From a bacterium (lineage in GTDB: Bacteria > Bacillota > Bacilli > Lactobacillales > Streptococcaceae), in assembly GCA_905221065.1 (NCBI GenBank), contig CAJNBS010000014.1, positions 1-42,403 of the forward strand: a DNA stretch of 42,403 nt, in the 5' to 3' direction. The notes beneath the pieces were generated by a model. It was not told the DNA's origin and did no database searches. It worked only from the letters and a program-made list of their open reading frames with translations. Made by a program: the position numbers and the translations under genes. Below are positions 24,024 to 32,100 of the stretch, in pieces; position 1 is the first letter of the stretch, and each line of letters starts with the position of its first letter.

Positions 24024-24037
24024 TTAAATCGTTTTCA
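24024..24037 (-). promoter_or_regulatory. Candidate cre site upstream of nagB
   Basis: The minus strand reads TGAAAACGATTTAA, matching the CcpA consensus TGWAANCGNTNWCA at all but one position. It lies immediately before the nagB -35. Confidence 0.5.
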
Positions 24038-24038
24038 C

Positions 24039-24067
24039 TTGACAAAAATTGGTCTATACCATATAAT
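24039..24067 (+). promoter_or_regulatory. nagB: nagB promoter
   Basis: Consensus TTGACA and TATAAT with a 17-bp spacer. The spacer carries the operator-like palindrome at 24048-24062. Confidence 0.9.
24048..24062 (+). promoter_or_regulatory. NagR-type operator in the nagB promoter
   Basis: ATTGGTCTATACCAT is a near-palindrome (TGGT-CTAT-ACCA) resembling the dre sites bound by GntR-family NagR/YvoA repressors. It fills the spacer between -35 and -10. Binding there would block RNA polymerase until an amino-sugar phosphate signal releases the repressor. Confidence 0.65.
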
Positions 24068-24096
24068 GAATATAGATAGAAATGGAGGATGAAAAG

Positions 24097-24804
24097 ATGA
24101 AAGTCATTAAAGTCGAAAACCAAGTTGAAGGTGGAAAAGTAGCTTTTGAGATTTTGAAGGAAAAATTAGCCAATGGTGCTCAAACATTGGGACTTGCGAC
24201 AGGAAGCAGCCCGCTTGAATTTTACAAGGAAATTGTTGAAAGTGACCTAGATTTTTCAAATCTAACCAGTGTCAACCTTGATGAATATGTAGGTCTTGAT
24301 GGCGACAATCCTCAGTCTTACCGCCACTTCATGCAAGAAAACTTGTTCAACCAAAAACCATTTAAAGAAAGTTTCTTGCCTCGTGGGGTTAAGGATCATG
24401 CTGAAGCTGAAGTTGAACGCTACAATCAAATTTTGGCTGACCATCCAGTTGATCTGCAAATCTTGGGAATCGGTCGCAATGGACATATTGGCTTTAATGA
24501 GCCTGGCACTCCATTTGACAGTCAAACACACCTTGTAGAGCTTGACCAGTCTACTATCGAAGCCAATGCTCGTTTCTTTGACAAAATTGAAGATGTTCCA
24601 ACCCAAGCTATCTCAATGGGGATTAAAAACATCTTGGATGCCAAGTCTATTATTCTCTTTGCTTACGGTGAATCAAAAGCAGAAGCTATTGCTAGAACAG
24701 TTTCTGGTCCAGTGACTGAGAACCTACCTGCAAGTAGCCTACAAAATCACCCTGATGTGACGATTATTGCGGATGCTGAAGCGCTTAGCTTACTTGAAAA
24801 ATAA
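24097..24804 (+). CDS. nagB: Glucosamine-6-phosphate deaminase
   Basis: A 235-residue enzyme that converts glucosamine 6-phosphate to fructose 6-phosphate and ammonia, feeding amino sugars into glycolysis. Motifs seen are [13 protein letters not shown] (sugar-phosphate binding), [10 protein letters not shown] with D62/E63, and [15 protein letters not shown] with the catalytic His and Glu. ATG 24097 follows GGAGG and gives the short monomeric-type length of Gram-positive NagB; an in-frame ATG at 24082 overlaps that ribosome site. A NagR-like operator and a cre-like site point to induction by amino sugars and repression by glucose. Confidence 0.96.
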   Translation: MKVIKVENQVEGGKVAFEILKEKLANGAQTLGLATGSSPLEFYKEIVESDLDFSNLTSVNLDEYVGLDGDNPQSYRHFMQENLFNQKPFKESFLPRGVKDHAEAEVERYNQILADHPVDLQILGIGRNGHIGFNEPGTPFDSQTHLVELDQSTIEANARFFDKIEDVPTQAISMGIKNILDAKSIILFAYGESKAEAIARTVSGPVTENLPASSLQNHPDVTIIADAEALSLLEK

Positions 24805-24805
24805 A

Positions 24806-24851
24806 AAGTATAAGAACCACTTGCTCTTTGGAGTGAGTGGTTCTTATACTT
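24806..24851 (+). terminator. nagB terminator hairpin
   Basis: AAGTATAAGAACCACT and AGTGGTTCTTATACTT form a perfect 16-bp stem with a further small stem (GCTC/GAGT) inside. The T-run is minimal, but the stem is very stable. Confidence 0.7.
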
Positions 24852-24968
24852 CAAATGTTCACTATTCTGCTAAAAGAAATTTTTCTGTAAATCACTGTAA
24901 CAGTTGTCGATATTTCATATAAAAAGGCATCTAATAGAAAATTCTTAAATGTCTGTAAACTTTGATAT

Positions 24969-25008
24969 AATCGTATCGACTATTTTTTATGATACTATAC
25001 GATTTTTA
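24969..25008 (+). terminator. Second hairpin between nagB and the rhomboid gene
   Basis: AATCGTAT pairs with ATACGATT and is followed by TTTATT. It abuts the stop of the leftward rhomboid gene. The rest of 24852-24968 is AT-rich with nothing recognisable. Confidence 0.45.
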
Positions 25009-25593
25009 TTAAGACAGTCGATAGTTGTTGATGCTGGAAACTATGATATAACTGGCAATTCCTGACATGTGAAGAAAGGTTGAAATCCAGCCTGTTATAT
25101 TTGGTAGAAGCATGGTGAGAGATAGAACGATTAAAAGGATATAAAATAGTTTTAATCCTAAATTGAAATTTTTCCATATACTAAACATACTCATCACCCC
25201 ACCCGTTACAAAAGCATAGCCAATAGCAGAGATACCCGATGCCTGAATTTCTTGATTCTGTGTTAATAGATGGAATACAATTGAAGATATTACCATAGAA
25301 GTAATAAAAACTAAAAATACATATTTTGATCCCTTTTTATACTCCAATAGCCCACCAAAAGGAAGTAACATTAAAGTATTTAAAACTAAATGAAACCATA
25401 TAAACCATACTGGTGCTTCTTTACTTCCATGCATAAATGTACCACTAAAGTATTGCCAACAATAAATTGGCTTTGAATGAAATGCAAATAAGTCATACAT
25501 TACACTTCCCAAAAAGGTAGTAAGAATTCCTAGCAATAAACAAATTACAACTAAAATACTGACCACAGGGCAAATTTTTATGATTCTTTTCAT
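25009..25593 (-). CDS. Rhomboid-family intramembrane serine protease
   Basis: A 194-residue polytopic membrane protein with six hydrophobic segments. Rhomboid landmarks are present in order: FSGTFMHGS in loop 1, HLVLN (H68, N72) in helix 2, FGGLLE, the active-site motif SGISAIG with nucleophile S122, and HMSG with the partner histidine H175 in the last helix. GxSx and HxxG are intact, so it is probably an active intramembrane protease. The gene is AT-rich, alone, with its own promoter and only a weak ribosome site. It sits between nagB and rpsU, which I remember as direct neighbours in pneumococcal genomes, so it may be an insertion. Substrate unknown. Confidence 0.82.
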   Translation of the reverse strand: MKRIIKICPVVSILVVICLLLGILTTFLGSVMYDLFAFHSKPIYCWQYFSGTFMHGSKEAPVWFIWFHLVLNTLMLLPFGGLLEYKKGSKYVFLVFITSMVISSIVFHLLTQNQEIQASGISAIGYAFVTGGVMSMFSIWKNFNLGLKLFYILLIVLSLTMLLPNITGWISTFLHMSGIASYIIVSSINNYRLS

Positions 25594-25647
25594 GTTATAG
25601 ATTCACTTCTAAATAATACTAATTTTTTCTAATCAATATGTGCCACT

Positions 25648-25676
25648 ATTATATCATTTCCATCTATAAATGTTAA
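25648..25676 (-). promoter_or_regulatory. Promoter of the rhomboid gene
   Basis: On the minus strand, TTAACA, 17-bp spacer, TATAAT preceded by TGA (extended -10). Confidence 0.75.
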
Positions 25677-25730
25677 TCAATTTTAACAAGATTAAAATTG
25701 AAGATAATATAAGTTTATGGCAGTTTTTTC

Positions 25731-25759
25731 TTGACAATTATTCCTTTTACGTGTAGAAT
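25731..25759 (+). promoter_or_regulatory. rpsU: rpsU promoter
   Basis: TTGACA, 17-bp spacer, TAGAAT; the leader is about 28 bases. Confidence 0.82.
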
Positions 25760-25793
25760 AGAATAGATCTTGAACTTGAAGGGAGTGAAAAAA

Positions 25794-25970
25794 ATGTCTA
25801 AAACAGTAGTACGTAAGAATGAATCTCTTGACGACGCACTTCGTCGTTTCAAACGTGCGGTTACTAAAGCTGGTACTCTTCAAGAAACACGCAAACGTGA
25901 ATTCTATGAAAAACCTTCTGTAAAACGTAAACGTAAATCAGAAGCAGCTCGTAAACGTAAAAAATTCTAA
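25794..25970 (+). CDS. rpsU: 30S ribosomal protein S21
   Basis: A 58-residue, very basic small-subunit protein that helps initiation-site selection on the 30S subunit. The sequence [20 protein letters not shown] and the Lys/Arg-rich tail ([16 protein letters not shown]) are diagnostic. ATG 25794 follows GGGAGTG at good spacing; an upstream in-frame ATG at 25770 would include the ribosome site. Monocistronic, with its own promoter and terminator. Confidence 0.97.
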
Positions 25971-25982
25971 TTAGAAATGAAA

Positions 25983-26006
25983 GGCTGGAGAAATCTAGTC
26001 TTTTTT
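25983..26006 (+). terminator. rpsU terminator
   Basis: GGCTGGA pairs with TCTAGTC around a GAAA loop, followed by six T. Several G-U pairs make it modest. Confidence 0.65.
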
Positions 26007-26012
26007 CTTTTA

Positions 26013-26118
26013 ATACTCTTCGAAAATCAAATTCAAACCTCGTCAACGTCGCCTTGCCGTACTCAAGTACAGCCTGTGGCTAGTTTCCTAGTTTGCTCTT
26101 TGATTTTCATTGAGTATA
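26013..26118 (-). repeat. BOX element 4 (between rpsU and hprK)
   Basis: An A-C type BOX without boxB, in the same orientation as the other three copies. On the minus strand it runs from TATACTCAATGAAAATCAAA to TTTTCGAAGAGTAT. Confidence 0.9.
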
Positions 26119-26166
26119 AATAAATACTTCAAAGCCTGCAAAAATCTGAAACTTCTAAGGACAATT

Positions 26167-26175
26167 TGATATAAT
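26167..26175 (+). promoter_or_regulatory. hprK operon extended -10 promoter
   Basis: TGA-TATAAT 31 bases before the start; the -35 is weak (TGAAAC at about 17 bp). Confidence 0.65.
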
Positions 26176-26206
26176 AGTAAAAAGAACTCGATTGAAGGAG
26201 GAAATG

Positions 26207-27142
26207 ATGTCGGTTTTAGTAAAAGAAGTGATTGAAAAGCTTAGACTAGACATTGTCTATGGCGAACCAGAATTGCTTGAAAAGGAAATCAATACAGCGG
26301 ATATTACGCGACCTGGTCTTGAAATGACAGGCTATTTTGACTACTATACGCCAGAGCGGATTCAACTTTTGGGGATGAAGGAGTGGTCTTATCTGATCAG
26401 CATGCCTTCCAACAGCCGCTATGAAGTTTTGAAAAAAATGTTTCTACCTGAGACACCTGCGGTCATTGTTGCCCGTGGTTTGGTGGTTCCAGAGGAGATG
26501 TTAAAGGCAGCTAGAGAGTGTAAGATTGCCATTTTAACCAGCCGTACGGCGACCAGTCGTTTGTCTGGAGAGTTATCTAGTTATCTGGATTCTCGTTTGG
26601 CAGAACGTACCAGTGTGCATGGAGTCTTGATGGATATCTATGGAATGGGTGTCTTGATTCAGGGCGATAGTGGAATTGGTAAGAGTGAGACTGGTCTTGA
26701 GCTTGTCAAACGTGGTCACCGCTTGGTGGCAGATGACCGTGTCGATATCTTTGCCAAGGACGAGATTACTCTTTGGGGTGAACCGGCTGAAATCTTGAGA
26801 CACCTGATTGAAATTCGTGGGGTTGGGATTATCGATGTTATGAGTCTCTACGGTGCGAGTGCGGTCAAGGACTCTTCACAAGTCCAGTTGGCTGTTTACT
26901 TGGAAAATTACGATACGCATAAGACCTTTGATCGTCTTGGCAACAATCCAGAGGAACTAGAAATTTCTGGCGTAGCCATTCCTCGTATCCGCATCCCAGT
27001 TAAAACTGGTCGTAATATCTCTGTCGTGATTGAGGCAGCTGCTATGAACTATCGTGCCAAGGAAATGGGCTTTGATGCGACCCGTTTGTTCGAAGAACGC
27101 TTGACAAATCTCATTGCTCAAAACGAGGTGCCTAATGCTTGA
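26207..27142 (+). CDS. hprK: HPr kinase/phosphorylase
   Basis: A 311-residue bifunctional enzyme that phosphorylates and dephosphorylates Ser46 of HPr. It sets the P-Ser-HPr signal used by CcpA for catabolite control. The N-terminal domain is followed by H138, the P-loop GDSGIGKS (153-160) with K159, the catalytic DD at 176-177 (VADDRVD), and the family signature [13 protein letters not shown] 26207 gives the standard length with AGGAGG five bases upstream; ATG 26204 and TTG 26192 sit too close to, or include, that site. It is first in an operon with lgt. The cre-like sites at nagB and the ABC-2 operon would respond to this signal. Confidence 0.97.
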   Translation: MSVLVKEVIEKLRLDIVYGEPELLEKEINTADITRPGLEMTGYFDYYTPERIQLLGMKEWSYLISMPSNSRYEVLKKMFLPETPAVIVARGLVVPEEMLKAARECKIAILTSRTATSRLSGELSSYLDSRLAERTSVHGVLMDIYGMGVLIQGDSGIGKSETGLELVKRGHRLVADDRVDIFAKDEITLWGEPAEILRHLIEIRGVGIIDVMSLYGASAVKDSSQVQLAVYLENYDTHKTFDRLGNNPEELEISGVAIPRIRIPVKTGRNISVVIEAAAMNYRAKEMGFDATRLFEERLTNLIAQNEVPNA

Positions 27143-27923
27143 TCCAATTGCTATTCATCTAGGCCCTCTAGCTATTCGATGGTATGCCTTGTGTATTGTG
27201 ACAGGCTTGATTCTTGCGGTTTATTTGACCATGAAAGAAGCGCCTAGAAAGAAGATCATACCAGACGATATTTTAGATTTTATCTTGGTCGCCTTTCCTT
27301 TGGCTATTTTAGGGGCCCGTCTCTACTATGTTATTTTCCGTTTTGATTACTATAGTCAGAATTTGGGAGAGATTTTTGCCATTTGGAATGGTGGTTTGGC
27401 CATTTATGGTGGTTTGATTACAGGGGCTATTGTACTTTATATCTTTGCTGATCGTAAACTCATCAATACTTGGGATTTTCTAGATATTGCAGCGCCTAGC
27501 GTTATGATTGCCCAAAGTTTGGGTCGCTGGGGCAATTTCTTTAACCAAGAAGCTTATGGTGCAGCAGTGGATAATTTGGATTATCTACCTGCCTTTATCC
27601 GTGATCAGATGTATATTGAGGGGAGCTACCGTCAACCGACCTTCCTTTATGAGTCTCTATGGAATCTACTTGGATTTGCCTTGATTTTGATTGCCAGACG
27701 AAAATGGAAGAGCCTCAGACGAGGTCATATCACTGCTTTCTATTTGATTTGGTATGGTTTCGGTCGTATGGTCATCGAAGGTATGCGGACAGATAGTCTC
27801 ATGTTCTTTGGTCTTCGAGTGTCCCAATGGCTATCAGTTGTTCTTATCGGTCTCGGTATTTTTATCATTCTATATCAAAATCGAAAGAAGGCCCCTTACT
27901 ATGTTACAGAGGAGGAAAACTAA
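27135..27923 (+). CDS. lgt: Phosphatidylglycerol-prolipoprotein diacylglyceryl transferase
   Basis: A 262-residue membrane enzyme that adds diacylglycerol to the lipobox cysteine of prelipoproteins. It has about seven helices. Conserved parts are [33 protein letters not shown] and the Lgt signature [16 protein letters not shown] 27135 overlaps the end of hprK by 8 bases with GAGGTG as ribosome site, so translation is coupled. Operon partners downstream are DUF948 and YtxH-like proteins. Confidence 0.96.
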   Translation: MLDPIAIHLGPLAIRWYALCIVTGLILAVYLTMKEAPRKKIIPDDILDFILVAFPLAILGARLYYVIFRFDYYSQNLGEIFAIWNGGLAIYGGLITGAIVLYIFADRKLINTWDFLDIAAPSVMIAQSLGRWGNFFNQEAYGAAVDNLDYLPAFIRDQMYIEGSYRQPTFLYESLWNLLGFALILIARRKWKSLRRGHITAFYLIWYGFGRMVIEGMRTDSLMFFGLRVSQWLSVVLIGLGIFIILYQNRKKAPYYVTEEEN

Positions 27924-28307
27924 ATGTTAGAAGTTGCATATATTCTTGTTGCCCTAGCTTTGATTGTCTTTTTGGTCTATCTGATTATCACTGTACAAAA
28001 ACTTGGCCGTGTTATCGATGAAACAGAGAAGACGATTAAAACCTTGACTTCAGATGTGGATGTGACCTTGCATCATACCAATGAATTGCTGGCTAAGGTC
28101 AATGTCTTGGCAGATGATATCAATGTCAAGGTGGCAACGATTGATCCACTCTTTAGTGCTGTTGCAGATTTATCTCTTTCTGTTTCAGACCTCAATGACC
28201 ATGCGCGTGTCTTGAGCAAGAAAGCTTCATCAGCTGGTTCAAAAACACTTAAGACTGGTGCAAGTTTGTCAGCTCTTCGTCTTGCAAGTAAATTTTTCAA
28301 AAAATAA
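27924..28307 (+). CDS. DUF948-family membrane protein
   Basis: A 127-residue protein with an N-terminal transmembrane helix (about 4-24) followed by a long amphipathic helical region (RVIDETEKTIKTLTSDVDVTL...) as in DUF948 / YtxG proteins. The C-terminus is basic (KFFKK). It starts directly after the lgt stop, with GAGGAAAAC inside lgt as ribosome site. DUF948 genes are often paired with YtxH-type genes, as here. Function unknown; envelope stress has been suggested for the Bacillus relatives. Confidence 0.85.
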   Translation: MLEVAYILVALALIVFLVYLIITVQKLGRVIDETEKTIKTLTSDVDVTLHHTNELLAKVNVLADDINVKVATIDPLFSAVADLSLSVSDLNDHARVLSKKASSAGSKTLKTGASLSALRLASKFFKK

Positions 28308-28322
28308 AAAAGGAGAATCCTT

Positions 28323-28718
28323 ATGGGTAAACTATCCTCAATCCTTTTAGGAACCGTTTCAGGTGCAGCTCTTGCCTTGTTTTTAACAAGCGATAAGGGC
28401 AAACAAGTTTGCAGTCAGGCTCAAGATTTTCTAGATGATTTGAGAGAAGATCCGGAGTATGCCAAGGAGCAGGTATGTGAAAAACTGACAGAAGTTAAGG
28501 AGCAGGCAACAGATTTTGTTCTGAAAACCAAAGAACAGGTCGAGTCAGGTGAAATCACTGTGGACAGTGTACTTGCTCAAGCCAAATCATGTGCCCGTCA
28601 AGCGACAGAAGCATCAAAAAATCAATTCAATAATCTCAAGGAGCAATGGCAAGAAAAGGCTGAAACTTTTGACCAATCAGAAGAGATTGTGATTGATATC
28701 AAAGAAGAAAAAATCTAG
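28323..28718 (+). CDS. YtxH-like protein
   Basis: A 131-residue protein. A hydrophobic N-terminal segment (LSSILLGTVSGAALALFLT) is followed directly by SDKGK and a long charged helical region, the layout of YtxH-domain proteins. AAGGAGAA is the ribosome site, 15 bases after the DUF948 gene, so the two probably act together. It is last in the hprK operon. Function unknown. Confidence 0.82.
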   Translation: MGKLSSILLGTVSGAALALFLTSDKGKQVCSQAQDFLDDLREDPEYAKEQVCEKLTEVKEQATDFVLKTKEQVESGEITVDSVLAQAKSCARQATEASKNQFNNLKEQWQEKAETFDQSEEIVIDIKEEKI

Positions 28719-28778
28719 ATTTGACAGAGTTGGATAAAAATCCAATAGTAGTCGCAAATCTAGTAAATTGTATAAGAT

Positions 28779-28827
28779 AAAACGCATAGTATTAAGGACT
28801 GTAAATGCCTGATATTATGCGTTTTTT
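28779..28827 (+). terminator. hprK-operon terminator, copy 2 of the repeated palindrome
   Basis: AAAACGCATAGTATTAAGG...AATGCCTGATATTATGCGTTTTTT closely matches the hairpin at 22860-22906, including the loop sequence. It has a good T-run. Confidence 0.85.
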
Positions 28828-28887
28828 ATGATTTTGAAGACTTTTTACCAAACCTTTTTAAAAACACATGAGTGTCATGATTTTTTA

Positions 28888-28896
28888 TGGTATAAT
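28888..28896 (+). promoter_or_regulatory. Extended -10 promoter of the lipase-like adhesin
   Basis: TGG-TATAAT, the same extended -10 as before the giant adhesin at 34250-34258. No clear -35. Confidence 0.6.
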
Positions 28897-29117
28897 GGCA
28901 GTGTTGAAAGTAAAATATTTACATTTTTTATATTTTACTGATATTTTAGTAATATTAAGCGATCCATTTTTCTATGATTAGAAATTAATGTGATAGTTCA
29001 TGATCAAGTAGAGGAAAAGCTCTAAAATTTTAGTCAAGAAACGATTTAGTACTCTGTCAAGGGAAAATATTAGAACCCTCTATTTTGTAAAAAATAGTTA
29101 GAAAGAAAGTTTGTAAA

Positions 29118-32100
29118 ATGAAAGACATTTTTAATAAACGTCAACGTTTTTCGATTCGAAAGTTTTCTGTTGGAGTGGCTTCTGTATTAATAGGAATTGC
29201 CTTGTTTACACCATCTCAGGGAGTACTTGCTTTTACGGAAAATTCTCTACCTTCTGTGGAGAAAAGAGAAGCAGTGCAACCTATACCAGATAATCAAAAT
29301 AATCCTTCTTCTGAGTTAGATACCAGAGATGTTCCAATAGGATCTACAAGGACTACAGAACCCGTCAGATCTGGGGATAAGGAAAATAATAGCTTGACCA
29401 CAAGGGATTTCGTGGCGGGTGAAGACAGATCAAGCACTACTCCAGCGGTGAGAGCGGCATCAGTTTCCTCTTCCGATGTTAAAAAGTATGAATTAACTGA
29501 TGAGTATGCTAAACAAATAAAAGCTGGAATCATTGCTTCAGAAAGCAATAAAATTGATAGCTTGTTAGTTAATGGTCCTACTTTAACTCCTGAAGGCTTT
29601 ACAGATAATGATTACTTAAAAGATAAAGATGAAGTTTACATTTATGAAAAAAATGGGAAAAAGTATGTAGGATACAATAGTCATCCGATGTTAGAGGATA
29701 CTGATGGGGATGGCATTATTGATAGTAAAGAAAAGCCAGATGAAAAATTAAAATGGAATGTAAGTGAGCGCGATATGATTATGTTCATGGAATTGTCTTA
29801 CCGTGATGATAATTATATTGATAGAGTGTTGAATCATAAGAAACCCTTAACAGAATCAGAGTTATATAAAAAGAATGGTGACAGTAAACCACGTTACGAA
29901 TATATGATGATGAATAAGGAATTGGGACCTTATTGGGAAAGGAAGAAAAGTTATCATACATCTAGCGGACTAGATGCTGTCTTGTATGAAACTAAGAGTG
30001 ATTTCTTATATTTACCAAATGGCACTGCTCAAGTGTTGGCGTTTCGTGGAACAAGTGATGCGAAAGATATTAAAGCTGATATAACTCTGGGGACCGGAGG
30101 AAATCCTCAACAGGGGATAGATGCAGAAAATATCATGCGTGAACTAGCCAAAGATAAGAGTATTACCAATCTTTATTTGACAGGCCATTCTTTAGGAGGA
30201 TATTTAGTACAACGGGCAATGGTTGAAGCCTATCAGTTGGCATATTCTGACAGCAGAGTCATGTCTCCTAAAGAACAGTTGGCTTATAGAAACTTTTATA
30301 ATAATGTATTAAAAAAAGGAACAACATTTAATGCTCCAAAAGTTGTGACAAGTTTGGTTTCTGGTCGTGAATTTTGGCAAAAAGGTTTAGATAGCAAAAA
30401 AATAGCTAAGTCAGGGAAATTGACTCATTATATTGTTGATAATGATTCGACGATAAGAAAAGGCGTCAGCAATGATAGTGATGTTGTTATAAATGTTGGA
30501 CCAACAAGCGGAGGTCATAGTTCACGTTCTTATTTTGAAGCCGATATGATTAATAGACGATCAGAGTTTATATCTGGGAAACGAATTTCCTTAGATGGGA
30601 CAGGTTATCAAGATAACAAAATTACAACAGTCAAGTCTGTAGAAAAAGTTGGAGAAACTGCTGTATACAGTAAACGCGGAGATGACATCATTAAGTCAAC
30701 AACTGTGAGTATGAAAGATCCTGATACAGGGCAGATTACTAAAAATACACTTGATGAAGTTTTCAAGAAAGATGGTGCTAAATCAACAGTTGTTGTTACG
30801 CCCCTAGAGCCAAGTATTCGTTATGAAAAAGATGCCATGAGAGCTAAAGGTGGAAAAAATGTAATGACAGCTGGTACTCAGGGGACAAGCACAGTAACTA
30901 CCACTTATACTGTTAATCCGACAGATGGAAGCCTTATTCCGCATGAGGGCCAACCCGTTATCAAACCGTCAACTCCTACAGTGGTCAAGGTTCCAGCTAA
31001 GGATGAGGTTGAATACCTCAAAGAAGGCGATAATGTAGTTAAGAAGACAACCAGCTACGCAGTCAATGCAAGTACCGGCGCCCTAACTCCAACAGAGAAA
31101 AAGGAAGTTTTCAAGAAAGATGGTGCCAAGGCCAAGGTTGTTGTTACATCAATAGAGCCAAGTGTTCGTTATGAAAAAGATGCCACGAGAGCTAAAGGTG
31201 GAAAAAATGTAATAACAGCTGGTACTCAGGGGACAAGCACAGTAACTACAACTTACACTGTTAATCCTACAGATGGAAGCCTCATTTCGCATGAGGGCAA
31301 ACCTGTTATCAAACCGTCAACTCCTACAGTGGTTAAAGTGCCAGCTAAGGATGAGGTTGAATATCTCAAAGAAGGCGATAATGTAGTTAAGAAGACAACC
31401 ACTTACGCGGTCAATGCAAGTACCGGTGCCCTTACTCCAACAGAGAAAAAGGAAATCTTCAAACAAAATGGAGCTAAATCTAAGGTTGTGGTTACGCCAA
31501 TAGAGCCAAGTGTTCGTTATGAAAAAGACTCTACGAAGACTAAAGGTGAAGCAAAAATCACAGTAGCTGGTACTCCAGGTACCAGAACAGTAACCACAAC
31601 CTACACTGTTAATCCTACAGATGGCAGCCTCGTTCCGCGTGAAGAACCAGCAGTGGTAGTCCCATCAAAACCTACAGTGGTCAAAGTTCCAGCTAAGAAT
31701 GAGGTTGAATACCTTAAAGAAGGTGATAATGTTGTTAAGAAGACAACAACTTACGAAGTAAATGAAAGTACAGGCAATCTTATTCCAACTGTAATACAAG
31801 ACATTATCAGCCCGAATGGCGTCAAATCCACAGTTGTTGTTACAGTGATTGAGCCAAGTGTTCGCTATGAAAAAGACTCCACGAGAGCTAAAGGTGAATC
31901 TAATGTAACAACAGTTGGTACTCAGGGGACAAGTACAGTCACTACCATTTATACTGTTAATTCTACAGATGGTAGACTCATTCCGCATGAGGGCGAACCC
32001 GTTATCAAACCGTCAACTCCTACAGTGATCAGAGTGCCAGCTAAAGATGAGGTTGAATACCTTAAAGAAGGAGATAATGTTGTTAAGAAAACTACAACTT

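Larger units (their letters stand above)
28719..29117 (+). other. Gene-free stretch: hprK-operon terminator, then promoter and leader of the lipase-like gene
   Basis: The first 110 bases hold the terminator. An extended -10 (28888-28896) then predicts transcription from about 28903, leaving an AT-rich leader of about 215 bases. A perfect 10-bp hairpin (AGTAAAATAT / ATATTTTACT, 28909-28939) lies at its 5' end. The ribosome site AGAAAG is weak. No small gene is apparent. Confidence 0.5.
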
